A DNA stretch of 51,162 nt from assembly GCA_018267365.1 (NCBI GenBank), contig JAFDYQ010000032.1:1-51162 (forward strand), written 5' to 3'. The translations under genes and the position numbers were made by a program. Below, piece by piece: positions 8,950 through 16,749 of this stretch (position 1 is the stretch's first letter; the number at the start of each line of letters is the position of its first letter). Below the pieces are notes generated by a model that saw nothing but the letters and a program-made list of their open reading frames with translations, was not told the DNA's origin and made no database searches. The DNA comes from Bacteroidota bacterium (GTDB taxonomy: Bacteria > Bacteroidota > Bacteroidia > Chitinophagales > LD1).

Positions 8950-8980
8950 GAGCCTCCCGCCATGGCGTGGAGGCTCTATT
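8950..8980. terminator. Hairpin between convergent genes
   Basis: Eight-bp stem GAGCCTCC / GGAGGCTC (8950-8957 and 8969-8976) with a self-complementary loop (CGCCATGGCG), followed by TATTATTT. It lies between the small secreted protein gene and the convergent exonuclease III gene and probably ends transcription from the left. Confidence 0.75.
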
Positions 8981-9755
8981 ATTTGCCAGATAGCTCTATC
9001 CAGACAGGCGCGTGATCGCTGGACTTCTCCCAGCCGCGCACATGTTTGTCTACACCGGCTTTGCGCAGGCGCGGTACTATATGTGGACTGAGCAGGAAGT
9101 GGTCTATACGCAGCCCGGCATTGCGGCCGTAGGCATTGCGAAAATAGTCCCAGAAGGTATAGATCACCTCATCCGGATGCAGGTGGCGGATAGCATCTGT
9201 CCAGCCCTGGGCTACCAGCTTGCGCCAGGCCTCTCGCGACTCGGGTCGGAAGAGGGCATCATCTACCCAGCGCTCGGGCTTGTAGACATCTATCTCGGTC
9301 GGCATCACGTTATAGTCTCCCGTCATCACCACAGGGATATCCTGCCTCAGCAGCTCAGCAGCATGCTCCTGCAGCCGTTTGAACCAGGACAGTTTATAGT
9401 CAAACTTTGGCCCCGGAGCGGGATTGCCGTTAGGCAGGTAGAGGCAGGCTATGAGGATGCCGTCTACCACGGCCTCTATATAGCGGCTGTGTTCATCCTC
9501 CATATCGCCGGGCAGGGCGCGGCGCACCTCCTGTATATGAGGGCTTTTTGATAAAATGGCTACACCATTCCAGCTTTTCTGCCCGTGCCAGACCGCCTGA
9601 TAGCCCAGCTCTGTGACAGCCTCTATGGGGAACTTCTCCTGCGGCGCCTTCAGCTCCTGCAGGCAGGCTACGTCAGGTTTGGTCTCCTCCAGCCAGCGCT
9701 GCAGTATGGGCAGGTGACCATTGACTCCATTTATATTGTAGGTAGCGATCCTCAT
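8979..9755 (-). CDS. xth: Exodeoxyribonuclease III (AP endonuclease)
   Basis: 258 residues, the usual length for exonuclease III. The metal and catalytic residues of the EEP fold are all visible: N8 (TYNING), E34 (CLQELK), Y106 (CLYLPNG), D147 and N149 (TGDYNV), and D247/H248 (SSDHAPV). The enzyme nicks DNA 5' to abasic sites and removes 3'-blocking groups in base-excision repair, in the cytoplasm. Start is ATG at 9755. It appears monocistronic. Confidence 0.95.
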   Translation of the reverse strand: MRIATYNINGVNGHLPILQRWLEETKPDVACLQELKAPQEKFPIEAVTELGYQAVWHGQKSWNGVAILSKSPHIQEVRRALPGDMEDEHSRYIEAVVDGILIACLYLPNGNPAPGPKFDYKLSWFKRLQEHAAELLRQDIPVVMTGDYNVMPTEIDVYKPERWVDDALFRPESREAWRKLVAQGWTDAIRHLHPDEVIYTFWDYFRNAYGRNAGLRIDHFLLSPHIVPRLRKAGVDKHVRGWEKSSDHAPVWIELSGK

Positions 9756-9810
9756 GCAGATAGTTTTGCCATAAAGGTATCAAACTATCGTACCAAAAGG
9801 GCAGGATAGC

Positions 9811-10350
9811 CTACAGGATATTGGGAACTATGACCCGGTCAAAGGTATCGCGGTCGCGAAAGCCGTCGCCCTTGATATACTTGATAAATTGCTTCTGGCT
9901 AGGGCGGAAGACGCAACCCGTAGAGTCGCAGTGGTAGGGGGCCAGTTGCTTCAGGCGTGCTATATCAGCGGAGTCTGTGATCTTGCCGAGTACCAGCGTG
10001 TTGTTTTCCGGTTTGATGGAGAATACCATCCAGGAGTCCTTGACCAGCCTGCTCAGAAAATAGTAGCCCTTGTAGGTTTTCAATACTGCGGTATCTGATA
10101 TGGTAAAGACAGTATCGCGCTCACCAGCTTTGATCGTAAATGAATCTTGCTGTGTCGCGCTGGACAGAATGATCGCATAGTCAGATATCTCCATAAGTTC
10201 GGAGCCAGTGCGGTGGATATATTTACCCTGCAGAAAATCCGGGAAAGCCGGCACTGAGGCTGAATCACGTGGCTGAGGTTTATCAAAAGTATAAGTCTGG
10301 CAGGCGGTGAGCAGTACCGCCAGCAGGATCAGGGTGAATGCTTGCTTCAT
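9811..10350 (-). CDS. Putative lipoprotein of unknown function
   Basis: 179 residues from ATG 10350. The N-terminus is a lipoprotein signal (MKQAFTLILLAVLLTAC) with lipobox LTAC and lipidated C17. A further 29 codons are open upstream but do not look like a leader. The mature part contains two later Cys (CDSTGC) and no recognised domain. It ends 55 bp from the exonuclease III start on the same strand and is divergent from the ferredoxin gene. Confidence 0.7.
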   Translation of the reverse strand: MKQAFTLILLAVLLTACQTYTFDKPQPRDSASVPAFPDFLQGKYIHRTGSELMEISDYAIILSSATQQDSFTIKAGERDTVFTISDTAVLKTYKGYYFLSRLVKDSWMVFSIKPENNTLVLGKITDSADIARLKQLAPYHCDSTGCVFRPSQKQFIKYIKGDGFRDRDTFDRVIVPNIL

Positions 10351-10473
10351 TTGATGTGGTTTTAGATGAAACAAATCTACGCTCCGATAAAGCTCCGGAA
10401 GCAAACCTGAGTCATGTCCCGGCCTGTCATATATCATAAAATGATCGGTATAATCCGTCCGTGCATTATTCTG

Positions 10474-10481
10474 TACATTTG
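10474..10481 (+). promoter_or_regulatory. Bacteroidota -7 promoter element (TACATTTG)
   Basis: TACATTTG fits the TAnnTTTG -7 consensus and lies 26 bp before the ferredoxin ATG. No clear -33 TTG is seen at the usual distance. Confidence 0.5.
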
Positions 10482-10507
10482 CCGTTCACTGACTGATATA
10501 CACACTG

Positions 10508-10837
10508 ATGAAAGATACGATCACCCTCTACATCACCGACCGGGAGGGCCTGGAGCATACCGTCGAGGCCCCGACAGATATGAACCTGAACCTGATGGAA
10601 GTATGCCGCATGGAGAATCTCGGCGTGGAGGGCACCTGTGGGGGCATGGCGCTGTGCGCCTCCTGCCAGGTGTATGTGCAGAGCGGACACGACCTGCCGG
10701 AGCAGTCTGATGCTGAGCTGGATATGCTGGATCAAGCTTTTCACGTGCAGAAAAACAGCCGCCTGGGCTGCCAGATCAGGATACACCCGGAGATAGACGG
10801 GCTGAAGGTGACGATAGCGCCCAAGAGTGATGTGTAA
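10508..10837 (+). CDS. Adrenodoxin-type 2Fe-2S ferredoxin
   Basis: 109 residues. The cluster ligands are C44, C50, C53 and C88 in the spacing CX5CX2CX34C, which is that of adrenodoxin-type [2Fe-2S] ferredoxins and not of plant-type ones. Acidic residues around 62-75 would form the partner-binding helix. Such proteins are soluble one-electron carriers, for example in Fe-S cluster assembly or to cytochrome P450 enzymes; no redox partner is adjacent, so the role is open. Start ATG 10508. Confidence 0.92.
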   Translation: MKDTITLYITDREGLEHTVEAPTDMNLNLMEVCRMENLGVEGTCGGMALCASCQVYVQSGHDLPEQSDAELDMLDQAFHVQKNSRLGCQIRIHPEIDGLKVTIAPKSDV

Positions 10838-10970
10838 AGCAATTGGGCAATACAGTGGATCAGGGAATCTGGTAATCGGTTGAATTACAATGTATTTAAC
10901 CTGATCGACAATTTGCCGGGTATACGGATCACCCTGTATTCCTACAAACTTCTACACATTTTCAATAACA

Positions 10971-11002
10971 TTTGGGATTTACAAATAAAATCTCCATATT
11001 TG
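10971..11002 (+). promoter_or_regulatory. Promoter of the rpmB-rpmG operon
   Basis: A -33 TTTG at 10971-10974 and a -7 CATATTTG at 10995-11002 (one mismatch to TAnnTTTG) are separated by 20 bp, the arrangement of the Bacteroidota housekeeping sigma factor. The rpmB start codon is 33 bp downstream. Confidence 0.6.
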
Positions 11003-11035
11003 CACTCCATTTTTTAAACGATAACAGAGCTAATC

Positions 11036-11278
11036 ATGGCACGTTTTTGCGATCTGACGGGTAAAGGACCAATGTCCGGCCACAAGGTCTCCCACTCTAA
11101 CAGGAAGACTAAGAGGAAGTTCCTGCCAAACATCAAGACCAAAAGGTTTTATATCCCTGAGCTCGACGAGTGGGTGACCCTCAAGGTATCTACCGAAGCG
11201 ATCAGGACTATCAATAAGAAAGGCCTCTACCCATACCTCAAGGAACTGAGCCGTAAGGGTGAGATCCAGATGAACTAA
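11036..11278 (+). CDS. rpmB: Large ribosomal subunit protein bL28
   Basis: 80 residues, the normal length. It begins with MARFCDLTGKGPMSGHKVSH and continues with the basic NRKTKRKFLPNI segment, both diagnostic of bL28. It is part of the 50S subunit. It is the first gene of a tight ribosomal cluster with rpmG (32-bp gap) and a DUF4295 gene, a layout conserved in Bacteroidota. Confidence 0.97.
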   Translation: MARFCDLTGKGPMSGHKVSHSNRKTKRKFLPNIKTKRFYIPELDEWVTLKVSTEAIRTINKKGLYPYLKELSRKGEIQMN

Positions 11279-11310
11279 TTTTAAAGAAGCAATCTCAATA
11301 AAGCTGCATC

Positions 11311-11499
11311 ATGGCTAAGAAAGGAAAAGAGAACAGGATACAGGTGATACTGGAGTGCACTGAGCATAAAGACAGTGGCCAGCCGGGTACATCCCGCTAT
11401 ATCACCTACAAGAACCGTAAGAATACTACGGAGAGGATCGAGTTGAAGAAATACAACCCGATACTGAAGAAGGTAACAGTACACAAAGAAATCAAATAA
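11311..11499 (+). CDS. rpmG: Large ribosomal subunit protein bL33
   Basis: 62 residues. [19 protein letters not shown] and the segment [17 protein letters not shown] are diagnostic of bL33. Only C16 of the possible zinc ligands is present, so this is a zinc-free (C-minus) form. Second gene of the rpmB operon. Confidence 0.97.
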   Translation: MAKKGKENRIQVILECTEHKDSGQPGTSRYITYKNRKNTTERIELKKYNPILKKVTVHKEIK

Positions 11500-11507
11500 G
11501 ATAAGCA

Positions 11508-11672
11508 ATGGCAAAGATATCAAAGAACGCGAAGACAGACCGTACAGCTCAGGTGGGCTCAAAGGATTATGTACGTGTGATCAAAGCCGTAAAGGGCAAA
11601 TCAGGTTCTTATGGCTTCCTCGAGAAGATCGTGCATAAGGACAAGGTACAAGAGCACCTGAAGGAAAAATAA
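11508..11672 (+). CDS. DUF4295 family small basic protein
   Basis: 54 residues, lysine-rich, start ATG 11508, only 8 bp after the rpmG stop. Sequence features such as VIKAVKGKSGSYGF and EKIVHKDKVQEHL match the short DUF4295 proteins that follow bL28 and bL33 in Bacteroidota. Its operon place and basic charge suggest a ribosome-linked role, which is inference. A terminator follows directly. Confidence 0.9.
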   Translation: MAKISKNAKTDRTAQVGSKDYVRVIKAVKGKSGSYGFLEKIVHKDKVQEHLKEK

Positions 11673-11701
11673 TCCCATGGCGTACAGCCTAAAAACATAT
11701 A

Positions 11702-11736
11702 CCCCTTTCCATATCCTGGGAAGGGGCTTTGTTTTT
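11702..11736 (+). terminator. Terminator of the rpmB-rpmG-DUF4295 operon
   Basis: Stem CCCCTTTCC / GGGAAGGGG with one mismatch (11702-11710 and 11718-11726), followed by CTTTGTTTTT. Confidence 0.85.
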
Positions 11737-11820
11737 AAAAGACCCTGCCCCTCCCGGCCTCCCCATAGGGGAGGAGCAATAGCAAAGAGCCGGAATAAAA
11801 TAGTGTGCTAACGTGATTCG

Positions 11821-11852
11821 TCTCAATACTCAATACTAACTACTCAATACTA
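11821..11852. repeat. TACTCAATACT-type repeat abutting the ftsY start
   Basis: The stretch is made of CAATACT and AACTAC words in tandem and ends 3 bp before the ftsY ATG, so it occupies the whole ribosome-binding region. Same family as 3389-3489 and 12831-12904. Confidence 0.6.
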
Positions 11853-11855
11853 TTC

Positions 11856-12812
11856 ATGGGTATTTTCGGTTTTTTCAGCAAGGAGAAGAAAGAAGACCTC
11901 GACAAGGGGCTACAGAAGACCAACGAAGGCTTCCTGGGCAAGCTGACGCGTGCCATAGCGGGCAAGTCTACCGTGGATATAGAGGTGCTGGACAACTTGG
12001 AGGAGGCGCTGATCTCATCTGATGTGGGCCTGGAGACAACCATCAAGATCATCAAGAATATAGAGGAGCGCGTAGCGCGGGATAAATTTACCTCTACCGG
12101 TGAGCTGAACCGCATCATGAAGGAAGAGGTCTCAGCCCTTTTCGTCAATGACCAGAATGATGCTTTCGCGAACTTCAACCTGCCATCCGGCAAGAAGCCA
12201 TATGTGATCATGGTGGTAGGAGTAAATGGCGCCGGAAAGACAACGACTATCGGCAAACTGGCTTATCAATTCAAGAAGGCTGGCAAGAAGGTGATGCTCG
12301 GTGCGGGCGATACTTTCCGCGCAGCAGCAGTAGACCAGCTGGATGTCTGGGCCAAGCGCTCTGACGTAGGTATCGTAAAGCTGGAGATGGGATCAGACCC
12401 CGCAGCAGTATCCTACCAGGCAGTAGAGAAGGGTGTAGCTGATGGCGCAGACGTGGTGATCATAGACACCGCAGGCCGCCTGCACAATCGGGTAGACCTG
12501 ATGAACGAACTCTCCAAGATCCGCCGCGTGATGCAGAAGGTGATACCTGATGCACCACACGAGGTGCTGCTGGTACTGGACGGCTCTACCGGCCAGAATG
12601 CGGTGGAACAGGCACGCCAGTTCACCGCAGCTACGCAGGTCACAGCCCTCGCTATCACCAAGCTCGACGGCACTGCCAAAGGCGGTGTGGTGATCGGCAT
12701 CTCAGATCAGTTTAAGATACCTGTGCGATATATCGGTGTAGGCGAGGCGATAGACAAACTGCAAGTGTTTAATGCGAAGGAGTTTGTGGACTCTTTATTC
12801 AAGGGTGTATAA
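11856..12812 (+). CDS. ftsY: Signal recognition particle receptor FtsY
   Basis: 318 residues; a short form without the long acidic A domain of E. coli. The N domain covers about 1-105. In the NG GTPase, G1 is GVNGAGKTT (122-130), the insertion-box motif DTFRAAA is at 152-158, G3 is DTAGR (204-208) and G4 is TKLD within ITKLDGTAKGG. FtsY binds SRP-ribosome complexes and hands nascent membrane proteins to SecYEG. The order ribosomal genes-ftsY-rimO is common in Bacteroidota. The ATG at 11856 is immediately preceded by a TACTCAATACT-type repeat instead of a Shine-Dalgarno sequence. Confidence 0.97.
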   Translation: MGIFGFFSKEKKEDLDKGLQKTNEGFLGKLTRAIAGKSTVDIEVLDNLEEALISSDVGLETTIKIIKNIEERVARDKFTSTGELNRIMKEEVSALFVNDQNDAFANFNLPSGKKPYVIMVVGVNGAGKTTTIGKLAYQFKKAGKKVMLGAGDTFRAAAVDQLDVWAKRSDVGIVKLEMGSDPAAVSYQAVEKGVADGADVVIIDTAGRLHNRVDLMNELSKIRRVMQKVIPDAPHEVLLVLDGSTGQNAVEQARQFTAATQVTALAITKLDGTAKGGVVIGISDQFKIPVRYIGVGEAIDKLQVFNAKEFVDSLFKGV

Positions 12813-12830
12813 AAAGCAGCGTGCATTAGT

Positions 12831-12904
12831 CTTAATACTAAATACTGATTACTTAATACCATTTCTCACTACGCAATACTCACTACTCACTACTCAATAC
12901 TAAA
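12831..12904. repeat. TACTCAATACT-type repeat array before rimO
   Basis: About 74 bp of CTTAATACT, AAATACT, CACTACT and CAATACT words fill the ftsY-rimO gap and end one base before the TTG start of rimO. This is the longest copy of the family in the window, with a period of roughly 7 to 10 bases. Confidence 0.65.
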
Positions 12905-12905
12905 G

Positions 12906-14219
12906 TTGAAGACCAAAAGCATACAGAAAGATAAAGTATCCGTGATCACCCTCGGCTGCTCCAAGAACCTCGTAGATAGCGAGGTGATGATGGCGCACCT
13001 GCAGGATGGCGGCTATGACGTGGTGCATGACAAGTGGCGCAAGGGCCGGAATATCGTGGTGGTAAATACATGTGGCTTCATAGATAAGGCCAAGGAGGAA
13101 TCTATCAATACCATCATGGAATATGCCGATGCCAAGAGCAAAGGCAAGATCGAGAAACTGTATGTCACAGGCTGCCTCTCGCAGCGCTACAAGGATAATC
13201 TGGAGGATGAGATCCCTGAGGTAGATGCCTTTTTCGGCACCGCCGAGCTGCCAAAGTTGCTTAAGAAATTTAAGATAGACTACAAGCACGAACTGGTGGG
13301 CGAGCGCATGCTCTCTACACCGTCGCACTATGCTTACCTCAAGATATCAGAGGGCTGCAACCGCACCTGCTCCTTCTGCGCTATCCCGCTCATGCGTGGC
13401 AAACATGTGTCCCGTACGATAGAAGAGCTGGTGATGGAAGCAAAGAAGCTCGCCGCACAGGGCGTGAAGGAGCTCATGCTGATCGCGCAGGAGCTGACCT
13501 TCTACGGGCTGGATATCTACAAGAAGCGCCGCCTGCCTGAGCTGCTGCAAGAGCTGGCAAAGGTGGAAGGCATCGAGTGGATACGCCTGCACTATGCTTA
13601 CCCGGCACAGTTCCCCATGGAGATCATAGACGAGATGGCGGCTAACCCTAAGGTCTGCCACTACCTGGATATGCCGCTGCAGCATGCCAGCGATCCGATA
13701 CTGACATCTATGCGTCGCAATATTACTAACGAGGAGACCATCGACCTGATCAAAGCCATCCGCGCCAAGGTGCCGGATATCGCGATCCGCACTACGATGT
13801 TAGTGGGTTACCCGGGGGAAACTGAAGCAGATGTCGAGAACCTGAAAAGCTTTATCGAAGAGGTACAGTTTGAGCGTCTCGGTGTGTTCACCTATTCTCA
13901 TGAAGATAGCACGCGTGCGCACATCCACGCCGATGATATAGACGAGGAAACGAAACAAATACGTGCTGCAGAGATCATGGCCGTGCAGGAAGGTATCTCT
14001 CTCTCGCTGAATCAAAAGAAAGTAGGCAAGACCTTCAAAGTGCTCTTTGACCGCAAAGAGGGAGGCTGGTTCATAGGCCGTACCGAGTACGATTCACCGG
14101 AGGTGGATAACGAGGTACTGGTCAGCGCCGAAAACACCTACATTCGTATCGGCGATTTTGCCAATGTGAAAATCACCTCCGCAGAGGAGTTTGATCTATA
14201 CGGAGAGGTGGTGGCCTGA
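12906..14219 (+). CDS. rimO: Ribosomal protein uS12 methylthiotransferase RimO
   Basis: 437 residues. The N-terminal methylthiotransferase domain has C18 (TLGCSKNLVDSE), C56 (NTCGFID) and C90 (VTGCLSQRY), ligands of the auxiliary 4Fe-4S cluster. The radical-SAM core has C151, C155 and C158 (CNRTCSFC). A TRAM domain closes the protein. GCSKNLVDSE separates RimO from the tRNA enzyme MiaB. It methylthiolates the conserved Asp of ribosomal protein uS12. The start is TTG at 12906; no in-frame ATG exists before C18 and the next Met would remove that ligand, so TTG is well supported. Confidence 0.96.
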   Translation: MKTKSIQKDKVSVITLGCSKNLVDSEVMMAHLQDGGYDVVHDKWRKGRNIVVVNTCGFIDKAKEESINTIMEYADAKSKGKIEKLYVTGCLSQRYKDNLEDEIPEVDAFFGTAELPKLLKKFKIDYKHELVGERMLSTPSHYAYLKISEGCNRTCSFCAIPLMRGKHVSRTIEELVMEAKKLAAQGVKELMLIAQELTFYGLDIYKKRRLPELLQELAKVEGIEWIRLHYAYPAQFPMEIIDEMAANPKVCHYLDMPLQHASDPILTSMRRNITNEETIDLIKAIRAKVPDIAIRTTMLVGYPGETEADVENLKSFIEEVQFERLGVFTYSHEDSTRAHIHADDIDEETKQIRAAEIMAVQEGISLSLNQKKVGKTFKVLFDRKEGGWFIGRTEYDSPEVDNEVLVSAENTYIRIGDFANVKITSAEEFDLYGEVVA

Positions 14220-14260
14220 TAGCATAAAGACAGGAGAGAATCGTCTTGTATCAGGCTGTT

Positions 14261-14294
14261 GTCTCATATCTCACGTCTCATGTCTCAAGTCTCG
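14261..14294. repeat. GTCTCA-type tandem repeat over the bshC start
   Basis: Five units of GTCTCA or TCTCAC, spaced 6 to 8 bases, run through the bshC ATG at 14280. It looks like a sister of the TACTCAATACT family: same location relative to a start codon, similar period, different word. Confidence 0.5.
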
Positions 14295-15878
14295 AAAATA
14301 CCACTCGTCACTATACCCGGCTTCAGCAAACTGGTAGCCGACTATATCAGCGGCAATCCTGCACTACGCCACCTTTATAAATACGACCTCAGTATTGACA
14401 CTTTCGCTCAGGTAATGGCAGATAAGGCCAAAGACCCGATAGATCGACCGCTGCTCGTATCTGTGCTGAAGAGACAATACCGCAATGTAGATGCCTCGGA
14501 TAAAACAAAGCTGAATATCGACTCGCTGCTGTCGCCGGATACTTTCACCGTCACTGCTGCACATCAGCCCTGCGTACTGCTGGGGCCTGTTTTTAATATC
14601 TACAAGATCAGCTCGACTATCAACTTGGCCAATCAGCTCAAGGCGAAATATCCTGAGAAGAACTTTGTGCCCGTCTTCTGGATGGGTAGTGAGGACCATG
14701 ACTTTGAGGAGCTGGGGACGACCTACATCTATGGCAAGAAAATAGAATGGCCAGCAGCAGCGGGAGAGGGCGGCGCCTATGGACGTCGTCGCCTTGATAC
14801 CTTCGTAAATGTGCTGAATGAAGCAGAACTGATACTTGGAGAGGCTGGCAAGCCGCTGATAGATAAAATGCGTGCCGGCCTGGATAAGTTCACGCGTTTC
14901 GGAGAGTATACACGGTACATCATCAATGAGCTCTTTGCCGATACCGGCCTTGTAGTAATAGACCAGGATGATGCAGAACTGAAGCAACGCTTTGCACCTA
15001 TCATCCAAGATGAACTGGAGCATTCGAGTGCTATCAAGGCACTGGATCCTACGCTACAATGGCTGGAGGCTAAATATTCAGTACAGGCCACGCCAAGAGA
15101 AATCAATTTGTTTTATCTTGCTGACAATATCCGTGACCGGATTGTAAGACAAGAGGGTGAGCTATACACTAATACACTTTTAGTGCATGGGTCTCGGGTT
15201 CGAATCCCGACGGGAACACAAAAACAGGACTATTCTGTTTTTAGCCCCAATGTCATCCTGCGTCCAGTTTATCAGGAACTCATACTCCCCAATCTGGCTT
15301 TCATAGGTGGCGCAGGTGAACTCAGCTACTGGCTGGAGCTGAAACCTGTCTTTGAGCATCATAAAGTGAACTATCCTATGCTCGTGATGCGCTCGTCTAT
15401 GACGGTGATCAATACAAGCCAGCTGCGCAAACTGGAAAAGCTAGGCCTGTCTGTGGTTGATTTCCTGGGCAACATCGATACGCTGATCAGCAACTTTGTC
15501 AAATCAAAACTCTCTGCAGAAATGCAATTTGATGTAGAGACAAAAACCCTGGAGGCCCTCTATGACTCTATCGCTATCAAGGCAGAAACCGTGGACCCGA
15601 CCCTCAAAGGAACAGTGCTGGCAGAAAAACAAAAGCAACTCAATGCGCTGCAAGCACTGGAAGGACGTATAGTAAAAGCCGAAAAGCGCAAACAAGAAGA
15701 CGCGATCAATCAGATCAAAGCCCTGCACGCGGCCATCGCTCCGCAAAACTCATGGCAGGAGCGAATCGAAAACTTTTCCTCCTTCTACGTGAAAGATCCG
15801 AACTACATACAGCACATCGTAGAGGCTGCTGATCCATTTCAGCGCGCTATGCTGGTGTTGAATCTGGACGGGGTATAA
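14280..15878 (+). CDS. bshC: Bacillithiol biosynthesis cysteine-adding enzyme BshC, with an abnormal internal segment
   Basis: 532 residues from ATG 14280; an in-frame TTG at 14259 falls in the repeat. AAHQPCVLLGPVFNIYKISSTINLA, VFWMGSEDHDFEE, NLFYLADNIRDRIV, FSPNVILRPVYQE and FIGGAGELSYWLELK are the conserved BshC blocks, and a C-terminal coiled coil lies at about 430-490. The enzyme joins cysteine to glucosaminyl-malate to finish bacillithiol. Oddity: residues about 298-321, where the family normally has a variable LNT...F...E...L segment, read LLVHGSRVRIPTGTQKQDYS. This is a translation of the 3' half of a tRNA gene and a terminator (see 15172-15243). The frame stays open and the spacing between flanking blocks is close to normal, so activity may or may not survive. 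Confidence 0.9.
   Translation: MSQVSKIPLVTIPGFSKLVADYISGNPALRHLYKYDLSIDTFAQVMADKAKDPIDRPLLVSVLKRQYRNVDASDKTKLNIDSLLSPDTFTVTAAHQPCVLLGPVFNIYKISSTINLANQLKAKYPEKNFVPVFWMGSEDHDFEELGTTYIYGKKIEWPAAAGEGGAYGRRRLDTFVNVLNEAELILGEAGKPLIDKMRAGLDKFTRFGEYTRYIINELFADTGLVVIDQDDAELKQRFAPIIQDELEHSSAIKALDPTLQWLEAKYSVQATPREINLFYLADNIRDRIVRQEGELYTNTLLVHGSRVRIPTGTQKQDYSVFSPNVILRPVYQELILPNLAFIGGAGELSYWLELKPVFEHHKVNYPMLVMRSSMTVINTSQLRKLEKLGLSVVDFLGNIDTLISNFVKSKLSAEMQFDVETKTLEALYDSIAIKAETVDPTLKGTVLAEKQKQLNALQALEGRIVKAEKRKQEDAINQIKALHAAIAPQNSWQERIENFSSFYVKDPNYIQHIVEAADPFQRAMLVLNLDGV
15172..15243 (+). pseudogene. tRNA 3' half plus terminator embedded in bshC
   Basis: Within bshC lie a 7-nt anticodon-like loop CTTTTAG (15177-15183, flanked by a 5-bp stem with one mismatch), a 5-nt variable loop GGGTC, a perfect T stem TCGGG / CCCGA (15194-15198 and 15206-15210) around TTCGAAT, an acceptor-like strand CGGGAAC (15211-15217) and discriminator A. 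Directly after it, AAAAACAG / CTGTTTTT (15220-15227 and 15235-15242) forms a perfect 8-bp hairpin ending in T, as after a real tRNA gene. No matching 5' half (expected acceptor strand GTTCCCG) is present upstream. It is a tRNA fragment, not a functional tRNA. Confidence 0.75.
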
Positions 15879-15884
15879 AATGCC

Positions 15885-15917
15885 TCCGGCCATACCCCGT
15901 ACTATGCAATGTCCGGA
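15885..15917. terminator. Weak hairpin between convergent genes
   Basis: TCCGGCCAT / ATGTCCGGA pair with a single mismatch (15885-15893 and 15909-15917) just after the bshC stop and abutting the stop of the convergent lipoprotein gene. There is no T-run, so termination is only a possibility. Confidence 0.35.
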
Positions 15918-16628
15918 TCACATCACATAATAAGGGAAGAGGCTCAACTCAAGCACTTTTCCGTTTTTACCTTCGGCCTTGAGATATACCAATCCAAATT
16001 TGTGATTGACGCGATATGTCACTTTGCTCAGCACAGGGTCATCGGAAGGGGCATTGTATTCTATTTTGCTGGTCTTGATGTAATAGAAGCCATAAGGCCA
16101 GTCATCTACACCGGTTTTCTCAGTGACAGTGGCTGTCAGTATATTGCCATTAGCGCGTTTTACGGTGTAATTAGTACCTATGCCATCCGCATATCTTACA
16201 GTCCATGGCTGTCCGTCTACAAAATAGTTTTGCATACCCTCAGATGTAACCTTGATCGAAATCCGGATAGTAAGGATAGTGCCATTGATATTGAATGTAA
16301 CGTGCTGGGGATTGTAATAACTTATCATCTGCGGTACCATAGTGGCCAGGGCAGTCTTGATAGAGTCCGGGTATGAGCTGAGATCTGTAGTAGCTCCATA
16401 GGTCACCATGCCATTGTCATTGCTGATGATTTTCACTGTAGTACCGGGAAGGCTACTGCCATTGACAGTGAAATAAACATTGGTTACACTATCTTTTTGT
16501 GTAAGCGGGATATTGGTGTCTCCAGTCAATACATTCGGGTCATTTTTCTTGCACCCCGAAGCGAGCAGGGATATGAATAAGCCGAGGATAATAGATAAAC
16601 GTACAAAGTGGTGATGTATGTATTTCAT
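15918..16628 (-). CDS. Putative lipoprotein of unknown function
   Basis: 236 residues from ATG 16628, which opens a lipoprotein signal with lipobox LASGC (lipidated C26). Thirteen upstream codons are open but do not look like leader sequence. The mature part is beta-rich (alternating Tyr, Val, Thr) and Lys/Asn-containing, without a motif I recognise. It is probably lipid-anchored in the cell envelope. Convergent with bshC and divergent from the DUF3943 gene. Confidence 0.72.
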   Translation of the reverse strand: MKYIHHHFVRLSIILGLFISLLASGCKKNDPNVLTGDTNIPLTQKDSVTNVYFTVNGSSLPGTTVKIISNDNGMVTYGATTDLSSYPDSIKTALATMVPQMISYYNPQHVTFNINGTILTIRISIKVTSEGMQNYFVDGQPWTVRYADGIGTNYTVKRANGNILTATVTEKTGVDDWPYGFYYIKTSKIEYNAPSDDPVLSKVTYRVNHKFGLVYLKAEGKNGKVLELSLFPYYVM

Positions 16629-16749
16629 GATGTGATTTTTAGGTAGGACAAAGATCACAGTACACACTGGTATAAAATATGATAATAGTCAATAATGTAA
16701 ATGAGCTTTTACCATCGGATGGCAGAGATGTTTAAATCAATTTTATGCG

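Noticed and set aside
15180..15362. Minus-strand frame of 60 codons ending in a RRDSNPRPMH-like phrase inside bshC
   Set aside because: The phrase is the antisense translation of tRNA T-arm sequence, and the rest is the shadow of the BshC frame. It serves as support for the tRNA fragment, not as a gene.
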